From: Motilibacter aurantiacus
Lineage (GTDB): Bacteria; Actinomycetota; Actinomycetes; Motilibacterales; Motilibacteraceae
Assembly: GCF_011250645.1 (NCBI RefSeq)
Contig: NZ_JAANNO010000014.1
Span: 1-38,556 of the forward strand
Length of the DNA: 38,556 bases
Direction of reading: 5' to 3'
A program made the translations under genes and the position numbers. The notes below the pieces were generated by a model, which saw only the letters and a program-made list of their open reading frames with translations, did not search any database and was not told the origin of the DNA. How positions within the stretch are numbered: the first letter of the stretch is position 1; every line of letters starts with the position of its first letter. This document shows positions 1-6,841 of the stretch, one piece after another.

Positions 1-170
1 AGCTGCTCGCCCGCGGCCTGTCGAACGCGGAGATGGCACGCGAGCTCTACGTGACCGAGCACACGGTGAAGACCCATGTGAGCAACGTCTTCCTCAAGCT
101 CGGCCTGCGCGACCGGGTGCACGCGGTGATCTATGCGTACGAGCACGGTGTGGTGCAGCCGAATGCCTGA
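1..170 (+). CDS. LuxR-family response regulator, C-terminal HTH (partial, 5' end outside window)
   Basis: The reading frame is open from base 3 to a TGA at 168-170 and gives 55 residues beginning [17 protein letters not shown]. This is the end of a GerE/LuxR-type helix-turn-helix: the GLSNAEMA turn is followed by the recognition helix [18 protein letters not shown]. Such domains end NarL/FixJ-type two-component response regulators or single LuxR regulators and bind promoter DNA. The receiver or sensing part lies before the window, so the signal cannot be inferred. A short hairpin follows the stop. Confidence 0.85.
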   Translation, partial: LLARGLSNAEMARELYVTEHTVKTHVSNVFLKLGLRDRVHAVIYAYEHGVVQPNA

Positions 171-174
171 CTGG

Positions 175-190
175 AGCTTCTGCCGAAGCT
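175..190 (+). terminator. short hairpin after LuxR-type gene
   Basis: AGCTTC (175-180) and GAAGCT (185-190) form a perfect 6-bp stem with a TGCC loop, 5 bases after the regulator stop. No T-run follows, so this is a weak terminator candidate. Confidence 0.3.
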
Positions 191-297
191 GACTTCAGAC
201 GAGGCCTGGTGCGCCCCCGGCCCGTCGCGGCGCGGCCGGGGCGGCGGGCCGCCGGGTATCTTGCCGGGACAGCTGTGCGAGAACGGGAAGAGGTGTC

Positions 298-858
298 ATG
301 CTCGCCGCCACGATCGTCGCCTGCGAGATCGGCTTCTGGGTGGTGCTCGCGCTGGGCCTGGTGGTGCGCTACGGGCTGCGCCGGCAGCGGCTCGGGGCGG
401 CCCTGCTCCTCCTGGTGCCGCTGGTCGACCTCGTGCTGCTCGTCGTCACGGTCGCCGACCTGCGCCGCGGTGGCGCGGCCGACTGGACGCACGGCCTGGC
501 GGCGGTCTACCTCGGTGTCTCGGTCGGCTTCGGCCACTCCATGGTGCGGTGGGCGGACGCTCGGATGGCGCACTGGCTCGCCGACGGCCCCGAGCCGCCG
601 GACGTCCCCGAGAGCGGGACGCCCGAGCGGGTCCGCAAGGAGTGGCAGGACTTCGGGCGGGCATGCGTGGCCGGCGCCGTCAGCGCGGTCCTGCTCGTGG
701 GCGCGGCCGCGCTGGCCGAGGACGGGGACGCCCTGCTGGGGTGGCTCCCGCGCATCGGGGTCGTGCTCCTCGTCTGGCTGCTCGGCTGGCCGGTGTGGGA
801 GACCCACAAGCTGCGGACGCAGCCGGTGTCGGCGCGGGGCCCGCGGCAGCGACGCTAG
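298..858 (+). CDS. multi-pass membrane protein of unknown function
   Basis: 186 residues. I do not recognise a named family. About five hydrophobic segments are visible, roughly residues 5-24, 34-55, 66-85, 121-140 and 148-167. An Asp/Glu/Pro-rich hydrophilic stretch (about 88-118) lies between the third and fourth segments, and the C-terminus is Arg-rich (RGPRQRR). The ATG at 298 follows AAGAGG at a suitable distance. The gene stands alone between the regulator and the convergent hemerythrin gene, so context gives no role. Confidence 0.75.
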   Translation: MLAATIVACEIGFWVVLALGLVVRYGLRRQRLGAALLLLVPLVDLVLLVVTVADLRRGGAADWTHGLAAVYLGVSVGFGHSMVRWADARMAHWLADGPEPPDVPESGTPERVRKEWQDFGRACVAGAVSAVLLVGAAALAEDGDALLGWLPRIGVVLLVWLLGWPVWETHKLRTQPVSARGPRQRR

Positions 859-891
859 GCCCCGAGCCCCCGCGGCAGGCCCGGCCGTGCC

Positions 892-1455
892 CTAGACGTT
901 GCGCCCGGTCAGCTTGTCCTTGAGCCGGTCGACGAGGCCGACGCCCGGGCCGACGAGCTTGTGGAACAGCTCGGCGTTGGGCGCAGCGGGGTGCGGCCTG
1001 GTGGGTGCCAGCTTCTTCGCCGTCTCCACCTTGCCGCCGAGCTCCACGAGCTGCTGCGGCGGGATGTGCGCCCGCAGCTGCGGGAACTGGTCCGCCTCCT
1101 CGTCCTGCACGTGGTCGCGCAGCGTCGTCTCCAGCTCCGCGAGCAGCTCGAGGAAGCGGGGGTCGTTCGTGTCGACGTCCTCCAGCCGCTTCATCGTCAC
1201 CTCGAGCTCCTTGTGCTCCTCGGTGTCGTGCTGGACCTTCTGCTCGCCGTCGGGCAGGTGGTCCTTCATCGCGGGGTAGACGTACATCTCCTCGGCCACC
1301 GCGTGCCGGACGAGCTCCGCGATCAGGGTGTCGGTGAGGTCGCGCCGCTGCGCGCCGTCGGTCGTCGCCCGGATGCTGGTGATGAGCGCGAGGAACTCGG
1401 TGTGGTCGGAGCTGAGGATCTCGACGACGTCGCGCGAGGTGGCGGTGTCGGTCAT
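892..1455 (-). CDS. hemerythrin-like (HHE cation-binding) domain protein
   Basis: 187 residues. The N-terminal ~140 form an HHE four-helix bundle. Metal-ligand-type His/Glu residues lie in SSDHTEFLAL, in RHAVAEEMYVYPAMKDH, in HDTEEHKEL and in LRDHVQDEEADQFPQL. These proteins carry a non-haem di-iron centre and are linked to O2, NO or redox sensing and to iron handling, usually in the cytoplasm. The C-terminal ~45 residues look disordered. The ATG at 1455 has GGAGG 6 bases upstream. It is divergent from the MMPL transporter across 158 bp. Ligands for this member are inferred from family pattern only. Confidence 0.9.
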   Translation of the reverse strand: MTDTATSRDVVEILSSDHTEFLALITSIRATTDGAQRRDLTDTLIAELVRHAVAEEMYVYPAMKDHLPDGEQKVQHDTEEHKELEVTMKRLEDVDTNDPRFLELLAELETTLRDHVQDEEADQFPQLRAHIPPQQLVELGGKVETAKKLAPTRPHPAAPNAELFHKLVGPGVGLVDRLKDKLTGRNV

Positions 1456-1537
1456 GGCGGCCTCCGGGTGTCCGTGGCGCGGGCGCGCCGGGAAGGGGGG
1501 CCGGGGCTCTGGCCCCCCGAGCGGCGGCGTACCCCCT

Positions 1538-1588
1538 CATGTCGGGTCCAACCGGGCGGGCGCCGCCCACTACGGTCGTCCCGACATG
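1538..1588. promoter_or_regulatory. dyad between hemerythrin and MMPL genes
   Basis: CATGTCGGG (1538-1546) and CCCGACATG (1580-1588) are exact 9-bp inverted arms 33 bp apart. They bracket a TACGGT -10-like hexamer (1571-1576) and lie just before the MMPL start at 1614. This is a candidate operator. No cognate regulator can be named. Confidence 0.35.
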
Positions 1589-1613
1589 CCCTCGTGAGGA
1601 CCGGGAGTGCCGT

Positions 1614-3779
1614 ATGGAGCCGTTCGTTCGGGGGCTGCTGCGCCACCGCCGCTGGGTCGCGCTCGCGTGGCTGCTGGTCTTCCTCGCCGGCGCACTGACC
1701 GCCGCCCGGCTGACGGACCGGCTCTCCTACGACTTCTCGCTGCCGGGGCAGCCGGGGTACGAGACCGAGCAGGCGCTGATCGAGGCGTACGGCACGGCGG
1801 CCCCGGCCGCGTTCGTCCCCGTGGTGACCGTCCCCGAGGGGACGACCGTGGAGCAGCAGCTGGGCCTGGTCTCGGCGGTCTTCGAGAACGTGCGGCAGAC
1901 CGTTCCCGGCGTGCGCGTCGTGGACTTCGCGAGCACGGGTGACCGCGGCTTCCTGACCGAGGACGGCCGCTCCACGTTCGGGCTGGTCTACGCGCCGCCT
2001 CCGCAGGGGCTCGACAGCCCGCTGCAGGCCGCGGTCGAGGAGGCGGCCGTGGAGCGGGCGGAGCGGACGGGCTTCAAGGCCTGGGTGACCGGCTACGAGC
2101 AGCTGTCCTCCGGCAGCGAGTCGGCCGGCCCGAGCGTGCTGGTCGAGACGCTCATCGGCGGGCTCGGGGCGCTCGCGGTCCTGGCGTTCGTCTTCGCGTC
2201 GTTCCTCGCGCTCGTGCCGCTGCTGGTCGCCGCGGTGGCGATCCTGACGACGTTCCTGGCCGTCCTCGGGCTGACGGCGGTGGCCGACGTGAGCTTCGTG
2301 GTGCAGTACCTCATCGCGCTCGTCGGGCTCGGCGTGGCGATCGACTACTCGCTCCTCGTCGTGTCCCGCTGGCGCGAGGAGCGGGCCCGCGGCGCGCAGA
2401 ACGACGACGCCGTGGTGACCGCGGTCCGCACGGCAGGGGCGGCGGTCCTGGCCTCCGGCGTCACGGTCGCCGTCAGCCTGCTCGCGCTCGTCGTGTTCCC
2501 GGTGCCGCTGCTGCGCAGCATGGGCTACGGCGGCATGTTGATCCCGCTCGTCAGCGTCGCCGTCGTGCTGACGCTGCTCCCGGTGCTGCTGTCCGCCGTC
2601 GGGCCGCGGGTCGACGTGCCGCGCATCCGCAAGGAGAGCAGTGCATCGCGCGGCTGGAGCGCCTGGGCGCGGGGCGTCGTGCGGCTGCGCTGGGCGGCCG
2701 CGGTCGGGGCGCTCGCGTTCCTCGCCGTGCTCGTCCTGCCGGTGGGCGGGCTGCAGTTCGGGCAGGCCCGCTCGGCGTCGCTGGCCCAGAACGGCGCGGC
2801 GTACGAGGGGCTCCAGGTGCTGCGCGACGGTGGCGTCGGCGCCGGGGTGCTGACCCCGATGAGCGTGCTGTTCGAGCCGGAGGCGGGGGACGGGCCGACG
2901 CTCGCCGGCGCGATCGCGGGGGTGCCCGGCGTACGCCTCGCCGTGGCCGCGCCGCCGGCGCAGGACGGCTCCTTCGCGGTCGACGTGGTGCCCGAGGAGG
3001 AGACGGTCGACAACGCCAGCACCGGCATCGTCGACGACGTGCGGCGCAGCGTGGCCGACGTGGCCGGCTTCGTCGGTGTCGCCGGGTCCGGTGCGCAGGT
3101 GGAGGACTACGGCACCGCGGTCTACGACAACTTCCCCTACGTGCTGGCGGCCATCTCCGTCATCACGTTCCTGCTGCTGGTCCGCACCTTCCGCTCGCTG
3201 CTGCTGCCGCTGAAGGCCGTCCTGCTGAACCTGGTGTCCGTGGCGGCGGTCTTCGGGCTCGCCACGTGGTTCTGGCAGTCGGGCAACGGCTCCGGCGCGC
3301 TCTTCGGGGTGGAGGGCACCGGGGCGATGACGTTCTGGCTGCCCGTCCTGATCTTCGCGTTCCTCTTCGGGCTGTCCATGGACTACGAGGTGTTCATCCT
3401 GGCGCGGATGCGGGAGGAGTACGACGCCACCGGCTCGACGGACGCCGCCATCGTGGCCGGGCTGGGGCGTACCGGCCGGCTCGTCACCTCGGCCGCGCTG
3501 ATCCTGTTCTTCGCCTTCGCGGCGCTGGCCTCCGCCCCGATGACCGACATCAAGGTCTTCGCCACCGCCCTGGGCGTCGGGATCCTGCTCGACGCCACCG
3601 TCGTGCGCGCGCTGCTCGTGCCGGCGCTCGTCTCGCTGTTCGGGGACTGGAACTGGTGGTTGCCGGCGTGGCTGGCGCGGGTCGTGCGGGTGCCGGCCGG
3701 GCCGGCGCTCAGCTCGACAGCGCCAGCTCCCGAGCCTGCGCGGGCCGGGGGAGCGCAGCGACGAGGGCCAGCACGATGA
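1614..3779 (+). CDS. MMPL-family (RND-type) membrane transporter
   Basis: 721 residues from the ATG at 1614, preceded by a GGGAG-type site; an upstream in-frame extension has no such site. The architecture is the duplicated MMPL/RND fold. A first membrane helix (about 14-33) is followed by a large extracytoplasmic loop and a 5-helix bundle (about 180-340) with LGVAIDYSLLVVSRWREE. A second half repeats this with FLFGLSMDYEVFILARMREEY. The GVAIDY and GLSMDY segments are the usual proton-relay Asp sites of helices 4 and 10. Family members export lipids or hydrophobic compounds using proton motive force. The substrate is unknown. The 3' end overlaps the convergent MFS gene by 71 bp. Confidence 0.92.
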   Translation: MEPFVRGLLRHRRWVALAWLLVFLAGALTAARLTDRLSYDFSLPGQPGYETEQALIEAYGTAAPAAFVPVVTVPEGTTVEQQLGLVSAVFENVRQTVPGVRVVDFASTGDRGFLTEDGRSTFGLVYAPPPQGLDSPLQAAVEEAAVERAERTGFKAWVTGYEQLSSGSESAGPSVLVETLIGGLGALAVLAFVFASFLALVPLLVAAVAILTTFLAVLGLTAVADVSFVVQYLIALVGLGVAIDYSLLVVSRWREERARGAQNDDAVVTAVRTAGAAVLASGVTVAVSLLALVVFPVPLLRSMGYGGMLIPLVSVAVVLTLLPVLLSAVGPRVDVPRIRKESSASRGWSAWARGVVRLRWAAAVGALAFLAVLVLPVGGLQFGQARSASLAQNGAAYEGLQVLRDGGVGAGVLTPMSVLFEPEAGDGPTLAGAIAGVPGVRLAVAAPPAQDGSFAVDVVPEEETVDNASTGIVDDVRRSVADVAGFVGVAGSGAQVEDYGTAVYDNFPYVLAAISVITFLLLVRTFRSLLLPLKAVLLNLVSVAAVFGLATWFWQSGNGSGALFGVEGTGAMTFWLPVLIFAFLFGLSMDYEVFILARMREEYDATGSTDAAIVAGLGRTGRLVTSAALILFFAFAALASAPMTDIKVFATALGVGILLDATVVRALLVPALVSLFGDWNWWLPAWLARVVRVPAGPALSSTAPAPEPARAGGAQRRGPAR

Positions 3780-4926
3780 CGACGAGCCCGTACGCCGTGG
3801 CGGTGGCCCGCAGCCCGGCCGAGGGGACCGCGAGCCCGGCGACGACGGCGGGGATGCTGAAGGCCAGGTAGCTCACGACGAAGACGGCCGAGAAGAGCTC
3901 GGCCCGCTCGTGCGGGGCGGCCAGCGCGACGAGCGACTTGAACGCGCCGAGGAAGGCCGACCCGAAGCCGAGCCCGGCGATCGCCGTACCGACGAAGAAG
4001 AGCGGGGCCCAGCTCAGGTCGATGGCGAGCAGGGTGGCCGCGGTGCCCAGGACCAGGACGCCGGCGCCGCCGCGCATGACCGAGCGGGGAGCGGCGTCGC
4101 GCATCGCCACGGAGGCGAGCGCGCCGGGCGCCATCAGGGTGGCCACGACGACGCCGCCGACCAGGTGGCTGTCGAGCCCGAAGACACCGACCGCCAGCGA
4201 GGGGCCGAGCGAGAGGTAGAGCCCGCCCATCGCCCAGGTGGCCACCACGACCGGCGCCGCGACGAGGAAGGCACGGCGGGCGGCGGCCGGCACGGCGACC
4301 CGCGGGCGGAGCGAGGCGAGCGCGCCGGGTGCACGGCTGACCGTCTCGGGCAGCACGAGCGCGACGGGCACGAGGAGCAGCAGGGCGACGCCGAGCACCG
4401 CGTAGACGAGCTGGGAGGGGGCGGGGGCGTACTCGACGAGGACGCCGGCGAGCAGCGCGCCCGCGGCCAGCCCCACGGTCGACCCGGCGCTGTTCACCAG
4501 TGCGCCGAGCTTCGGGCTCGTGCGCGGCTGCAGGTCGATGAGGTACGCGCTCAGCACGCCGAGGGACGCGCCGATCGCCACCCCCTGCACGACCCGGGCG
4601 GCGACCAGCCAGGCCACGCCGTCCGCCGCGAGGAAGACGGCCATCGCCGCGGCGTCGAGGACGAGCCCGACGACGAGCATCGGCTTGCGCCCGAGGAAGT
4701 CCGACAGCCCGCCGACGGTCAGCAGCGCCGCGAGCAGCGCCACCGCGTACACGGCGAAGACCGCCGTCAGGGTCAGCGAGGAGAAGCCCCAGCGCTCCTG
4801 GTAGACGACGTAGAGCGGCGACGGCGCGCTCGCCGCGGCGGTCAGCACCAGCAGCGAGGCCGAGACCAGCCAGAACGCGGGGGTGCGGGCGAGCCGAGAC
4901 CCTGCGCCGGATCGGGGGTTGTCCAT
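3709..4926 (-). CDS. MFS exporter
   Basis: 405 residues from the ATG at 4926. An ATG 21 bases upstream is in frame, but the CTGGAG ribosome site lies between the two, so 4926 is preferred. Twelve hydrophobic segments are visible, with the motif-A type loop GGLSDFLGRKPMLVVG between helices 2 and 3. The family moves small molecules or drugs by proton antiport at the inner membrane. It is divergent from an ArsR-type repressor, and shared repeats lie between them, so it is probably the regulated target. Its last 71 bases overlap the MMPL gene on the other strand. Confidence 0.9.
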   Translation of the reverse strand: MDNPRSGAGSRLARTPAFWLVSASLLVLTAAASAPSPLYVVYQERWGFSSLTLTAVFAVYAVALLAALLTVGGLSDFLGRKPMLVVGLVLDAAAMAVFLAADGVAWLVAARVVQGVAIGASLGVLSAYLIDLQPRTSPKLGALVNSAGSTVGLAAGALLAGVLVEYAPAPSQLVYAVLGVALLLLVPVALVLPETVSRAPGALASLRPRVAVPAAARRAFLVAAPVVVATWAMGGLYLSLGPSLAVGVFGLDSHLVGGVVVATLMAPGALASVAMRDAAPRSVMRGGAGVLVLGTAATLLAIDLSWAPLFFVGTAIAGLGFGSAFLGAFKSLVALAAPHERAELFSAVFVVSYLAFSIPAVVAGLAVPSAGLRATATAYGLVVIVLALVAALPRPAQARELALSS

Positions 4927-4948
4927 GCCGACTCCAGGAAGTTCCATA

Positions 4949-5007
4949 ATTTTCGAACCTTTTGGAGACTACAGACTCTTCCCCTTCAGTTCAACTATTA
5001 TCGAACC
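4949..5007. promoter_or_regulatory. divergent MFS/ArsR promoter region with direct repeat
   Basis: This AT-rich gap has ATTTTCGAACC (4949-4959) and ATTATCGAACC (4997-5007), 10 of 11 identical and 48 bp apart. The first sits in front of the MFS start. The second covers a TATTAT -10 hexamer (4996-5001) placed 6 bases before the ArsR ATG, which suggests a leaderless transcript. Binding by the ArsR protein to both would repress both genes; this is inference. Confidence 0.55.
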
Positions 5008-5340
5008 ATGCCCGCGTCGCGCGACCTCGACCACCCCGAGCCCGAGGACCTGGTGCTCACCGACGTCCTCTTCGCGCTGAGCGACCCGGTGCGGCTGCAG
5101 ATCGTGCGGCAGCTGGCGCAGGGGCCGCTGGTCGCGATGAGCTGCCAGTCGCTCGGGCCGGAGATGGCCAAGTCGACGCGCTCGCACCACCTCAAGACCC
5201 TGCGCGAGGCCGGCGTGCTGAGCAACGTCCCGCACGGGCGCGAGCGCATGGTGAGCCTGCGGCGGGACGCGCTCGACGCGCGGTTCCCGGGGCTGCTGGA
5301 CTCGGTCCTCACCGCGCCGCCGGGAGCGCGGGACCAGTAG
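5008..5340 (+). CDS. ArsR-family winged-helix transcriptional regulator
   Basis: 110 residues. It has a compact winged HTH: FALSDPVRLQIVRQLAQ, then the helix-turn-helix MAKSTRSHHLKTLREAGVL and the wing NVPHGRERMVSLR. No obvious metal-binding Cys pair (CxC) is seen; the single Cys lies in AMSCQSLG. The effector may therefore be a small molecule rather than a metal. The ATG lies 6 bases after a TATTAT hexamer with no ribosome site, consistent with leaderless translation. It is divergent from the MFS exporter, its likely target, and ends 3 bp from the convergent acetyltransferase gene. Confidence 0.9.
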   Translation: MPASRDLDHPEPEDLVLTDVLFALSDPVRLQIVRQLAQGPLVAMSCQSLGPEMAKSTRSHHLKTLREAGVLSNVPHGRERMVSLRRDALDARFPGLLDSVLTAPPGARDQ

Positions 5341-5343
5341 GCC

Positions 5344-6084
5344 TCAGCCCAGGTCGTGCCGCATCCAGACGTTCGGCTCGACGTAGACCGCGACGCCCTG
5401 GGCGAGGTCTGCCTGCACCGGCGCGAGCGCGCCGGGCACGACGACGGGCCCGCTGGTGTCGAACGGCAGGCCGGTCCAGCCGCGCCACTGCTCCAGGGTC
5501 CCGGGGACGGCCATGGACAACGGGGCGACGCCCTCGATCGTCGCGCCCTGCCGGGCGTGCACGCGCAGCCACGGGTCCTCGGGCAGGCCGTCCGCGCGGG
5601 TGCGGGCGGCGTACTCCTCCATGGGCACGTGCGGCTCGAGGTGCTTGTGGTTCGGGCGCACCGGCACGACGAGGGCGTCGAAGCCGAGAGCGCGGGTGTT
5701 CGCGCGCAGGGCCTGGACCATGCGGCCGGACAGGCCGAGCCCCTGGGCGTCCGGGCGGAGCGTGACCTCCAGGGCCGAGACGAGGTCAGGGGTACGCCCG
5801 GCCAGGCGGTCGCGGGTGCCGCGGCGGATCGCCGCGCCCCAGCCGCCGTCCGGCAACGCGTCGTGCGAGCCGGTCATCGGGATGCTGCAGGCCCGGCCGA
5901 GCAGCCGGCCGGGGTCGTCGGCGTCGACCGCGACGAGCACGTAGTCGGCGTAGCGGTCGAGGTGGCCGTAGTAGAGGTCGGCCGTGGGGTCGGCGTCCAT
6001 GAACGCCGGCCAGGCGCCGTCGAGGTCGCCGAAGCGCTGGGCGAGGTCGGGGCGCTCGGACAGCCGGTACGTCTGCAGCCGCAT
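5344..6084 (-). CDS. GNAT-family N-acetyltransferase
   Basis: 246 residues. The acetyl-CoA binding core is visible as ALEVTLRPDAQGLGLSGRMVQALRANT, where RPDAQGLGLSGRM is the R/QxxGxG/A-type pyrophosphate loop. It is preceded by the strand YVLVAVDADD. The C-terminal ~90 residues (HLEPHVPMEEYAARTR onward) are an extra domain beyond the usual ~150-residue GNAT. It transfers an acetyl group from acetyl-CoA to an amine; the acceptor is unknown. The ATG at 6084 has AGAGG upstream. A strong hairpin immediately upstream isolates it from the small ORF. Confidence 0.85.
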   Translation of the reverse strand: MRLQTYRLSERPDLAQRFGDLDGAWPAFMDADPTADLYYGHLDRYADYVLVAVDADDPGRLLGRACSIPMTGSHDALPDGGWGAAIRRGTRDRLAGRTPDLVSALEVTLRPDAQGLGLSGRMVQALRANTRALGFDALVVPVRPNHKHLEPHVPMEEYAARTRADGLPEDPWLRVHARQGATIEGVAPLSMAVPGTLEQWRGWTGLPFDTSGPVVVPGALAPVQADLAQGVAVYVEPNVWMRHDLG

Positions 6085-6098
6085 GCCCCCACCTCTAC

Positions 6099-6125
6099 CG
6101 GGAGGCGCGGGGCCCGCGCCTCCCG
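6099..6125 (-). terminator. strong GC hairpin between the 42-aa ORF and the GNAT gene
   Basis: CGGGAGGCGC (6099-6108) pairs perfectly with GCGCCTCCCG (6116-6125) around a GGGGCCC loop. It starts 13 bases after the stop of the small ORF on the minus strand. No T-run is present, as is common in high-GC genomes. Confidence 0.6.
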
Positions 6126-6137
6126 ATATGCCGCGGC

Positions 6138-6266
6138 TCAGCCGGCCTTGCGCATGAGGGTGTAGGGCTCGCCGTGCTCGACGCCCTCACCGACGCGGGA
6201 CCAGCCCAGCGCGGCCAGGGTCGCGACGGCGGCCGCGGTGAAGCAGCGGCGGTCGGTCGTGGGCAT
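6138..6266 (-). CDS. small 42-residue ORF, function unknown
   Basis: The ATG at 6266 is preceded by GGAGG (6273-6277) with 6-base spacing, and the frame runs to a TGA at 6138. The product starts MPTTDRRCFTAAAVATLAALGW and ends TLMRKAG. The hydrophobic middle (TAAAVATLAALGW) could be a short helix. A strong terminator-like hairpin follows 13 bases after the stop, so start signal, frame and terminator all agree with a separate small gene. It lies 83 bp downstream of the YqeY gene on the same strand. I do not recognise the family. Confidence 0.6.
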   Translation of the reverse strand: MPTTDRRCFTAAAVATLAALGWSRVGEGVEHGEPYTLMRKAG

Positions 6267-6349
6267 GGCGTACCTCCGGGTCTGTGGCCGCAGCGGCCGT
6301 CGGCGTCGACCCCCGTGTCGTCGGGCGCGGCGAGCGGCGACCTGAGGGG

Positions 6350-6805
6350 TCAGCTCAGCTGTCGGCGCACCTCGGCCGCGACCCGGCCGCCCTCCGCGCG
6401 TCCCGCGACGCGCGGCGTCAGCACCTTCATGACCGCTCCCATCGCCTTCGGCCCCTGCGCGCCGCTCTCGGCGACCGCGGCCGAGACCAGCTCCGCCAGC
6501 TCGGCGTCGGACAGCTGGGCGGGCAGGTAGCGCGCGAGCACCTCCCCCTCGGCCTGCTCGCGGGCGGCGAGCTCGGGACGGCCGGCGGCGGTGAACGCCT
6601 CGGCCGCCTCCCGGCGCTTCTTCGCCTCCCGGGTGACGACGGCCAGCGCCTCCTCGTCGCCCAGCTCGCGGGCGCTCTTGCCGGACACGGCCTCCGTGGA
6701 CAGCGCGGTGAGCGCCATGCGCAGGGTGGCCGTCGTCAGCTCGTCGCGGTCACGCATCGCCGCCGTGAGGTCCGACCGCAGCCGTTGCTCGAGCTCGCTC
6801 GCCAT
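6350..6805 (-). CDS. GatB/YqeY-domain protein
   Basis: 151 residues. It is the typical YqeY length and pattern, with the start ELEQRLRSDLTAAMRDRDELTTATLRMALTAL, a central EVLARYLPAQLSDAELAELV and the end GAVMKVLTPRVAGRAEGGRVAAEV. The domain is shared with the tail of the GatB amidotransferase subunit and is thought to contact tRNA; stand-alone YqeY proteins have no settled role. The ATG at 6805 has GAGAGGAG 7 bases upstream and is preferred over one 33 bases earlier. The 42-aa ORF follows on the same strand. Confidence 0.92.
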   Translation of the reverse strand: MASELEQRLRSDLTAAMRDRDELTTATLRMALTALSTEAVSGKSARELGDEEALAVVTREAKKRREAAEAFTAAGRPELAAREQAEGEVLARYLPAQLSDAELAELVSAAVAESGAQGPKAMGAVMKVLTPRVAGRAEGGRVAAEVRRQLS

Positions 6806-6841
6806 CGACGTGCTCCTCTCCTGCGCCCCTCGGCGCACCCC

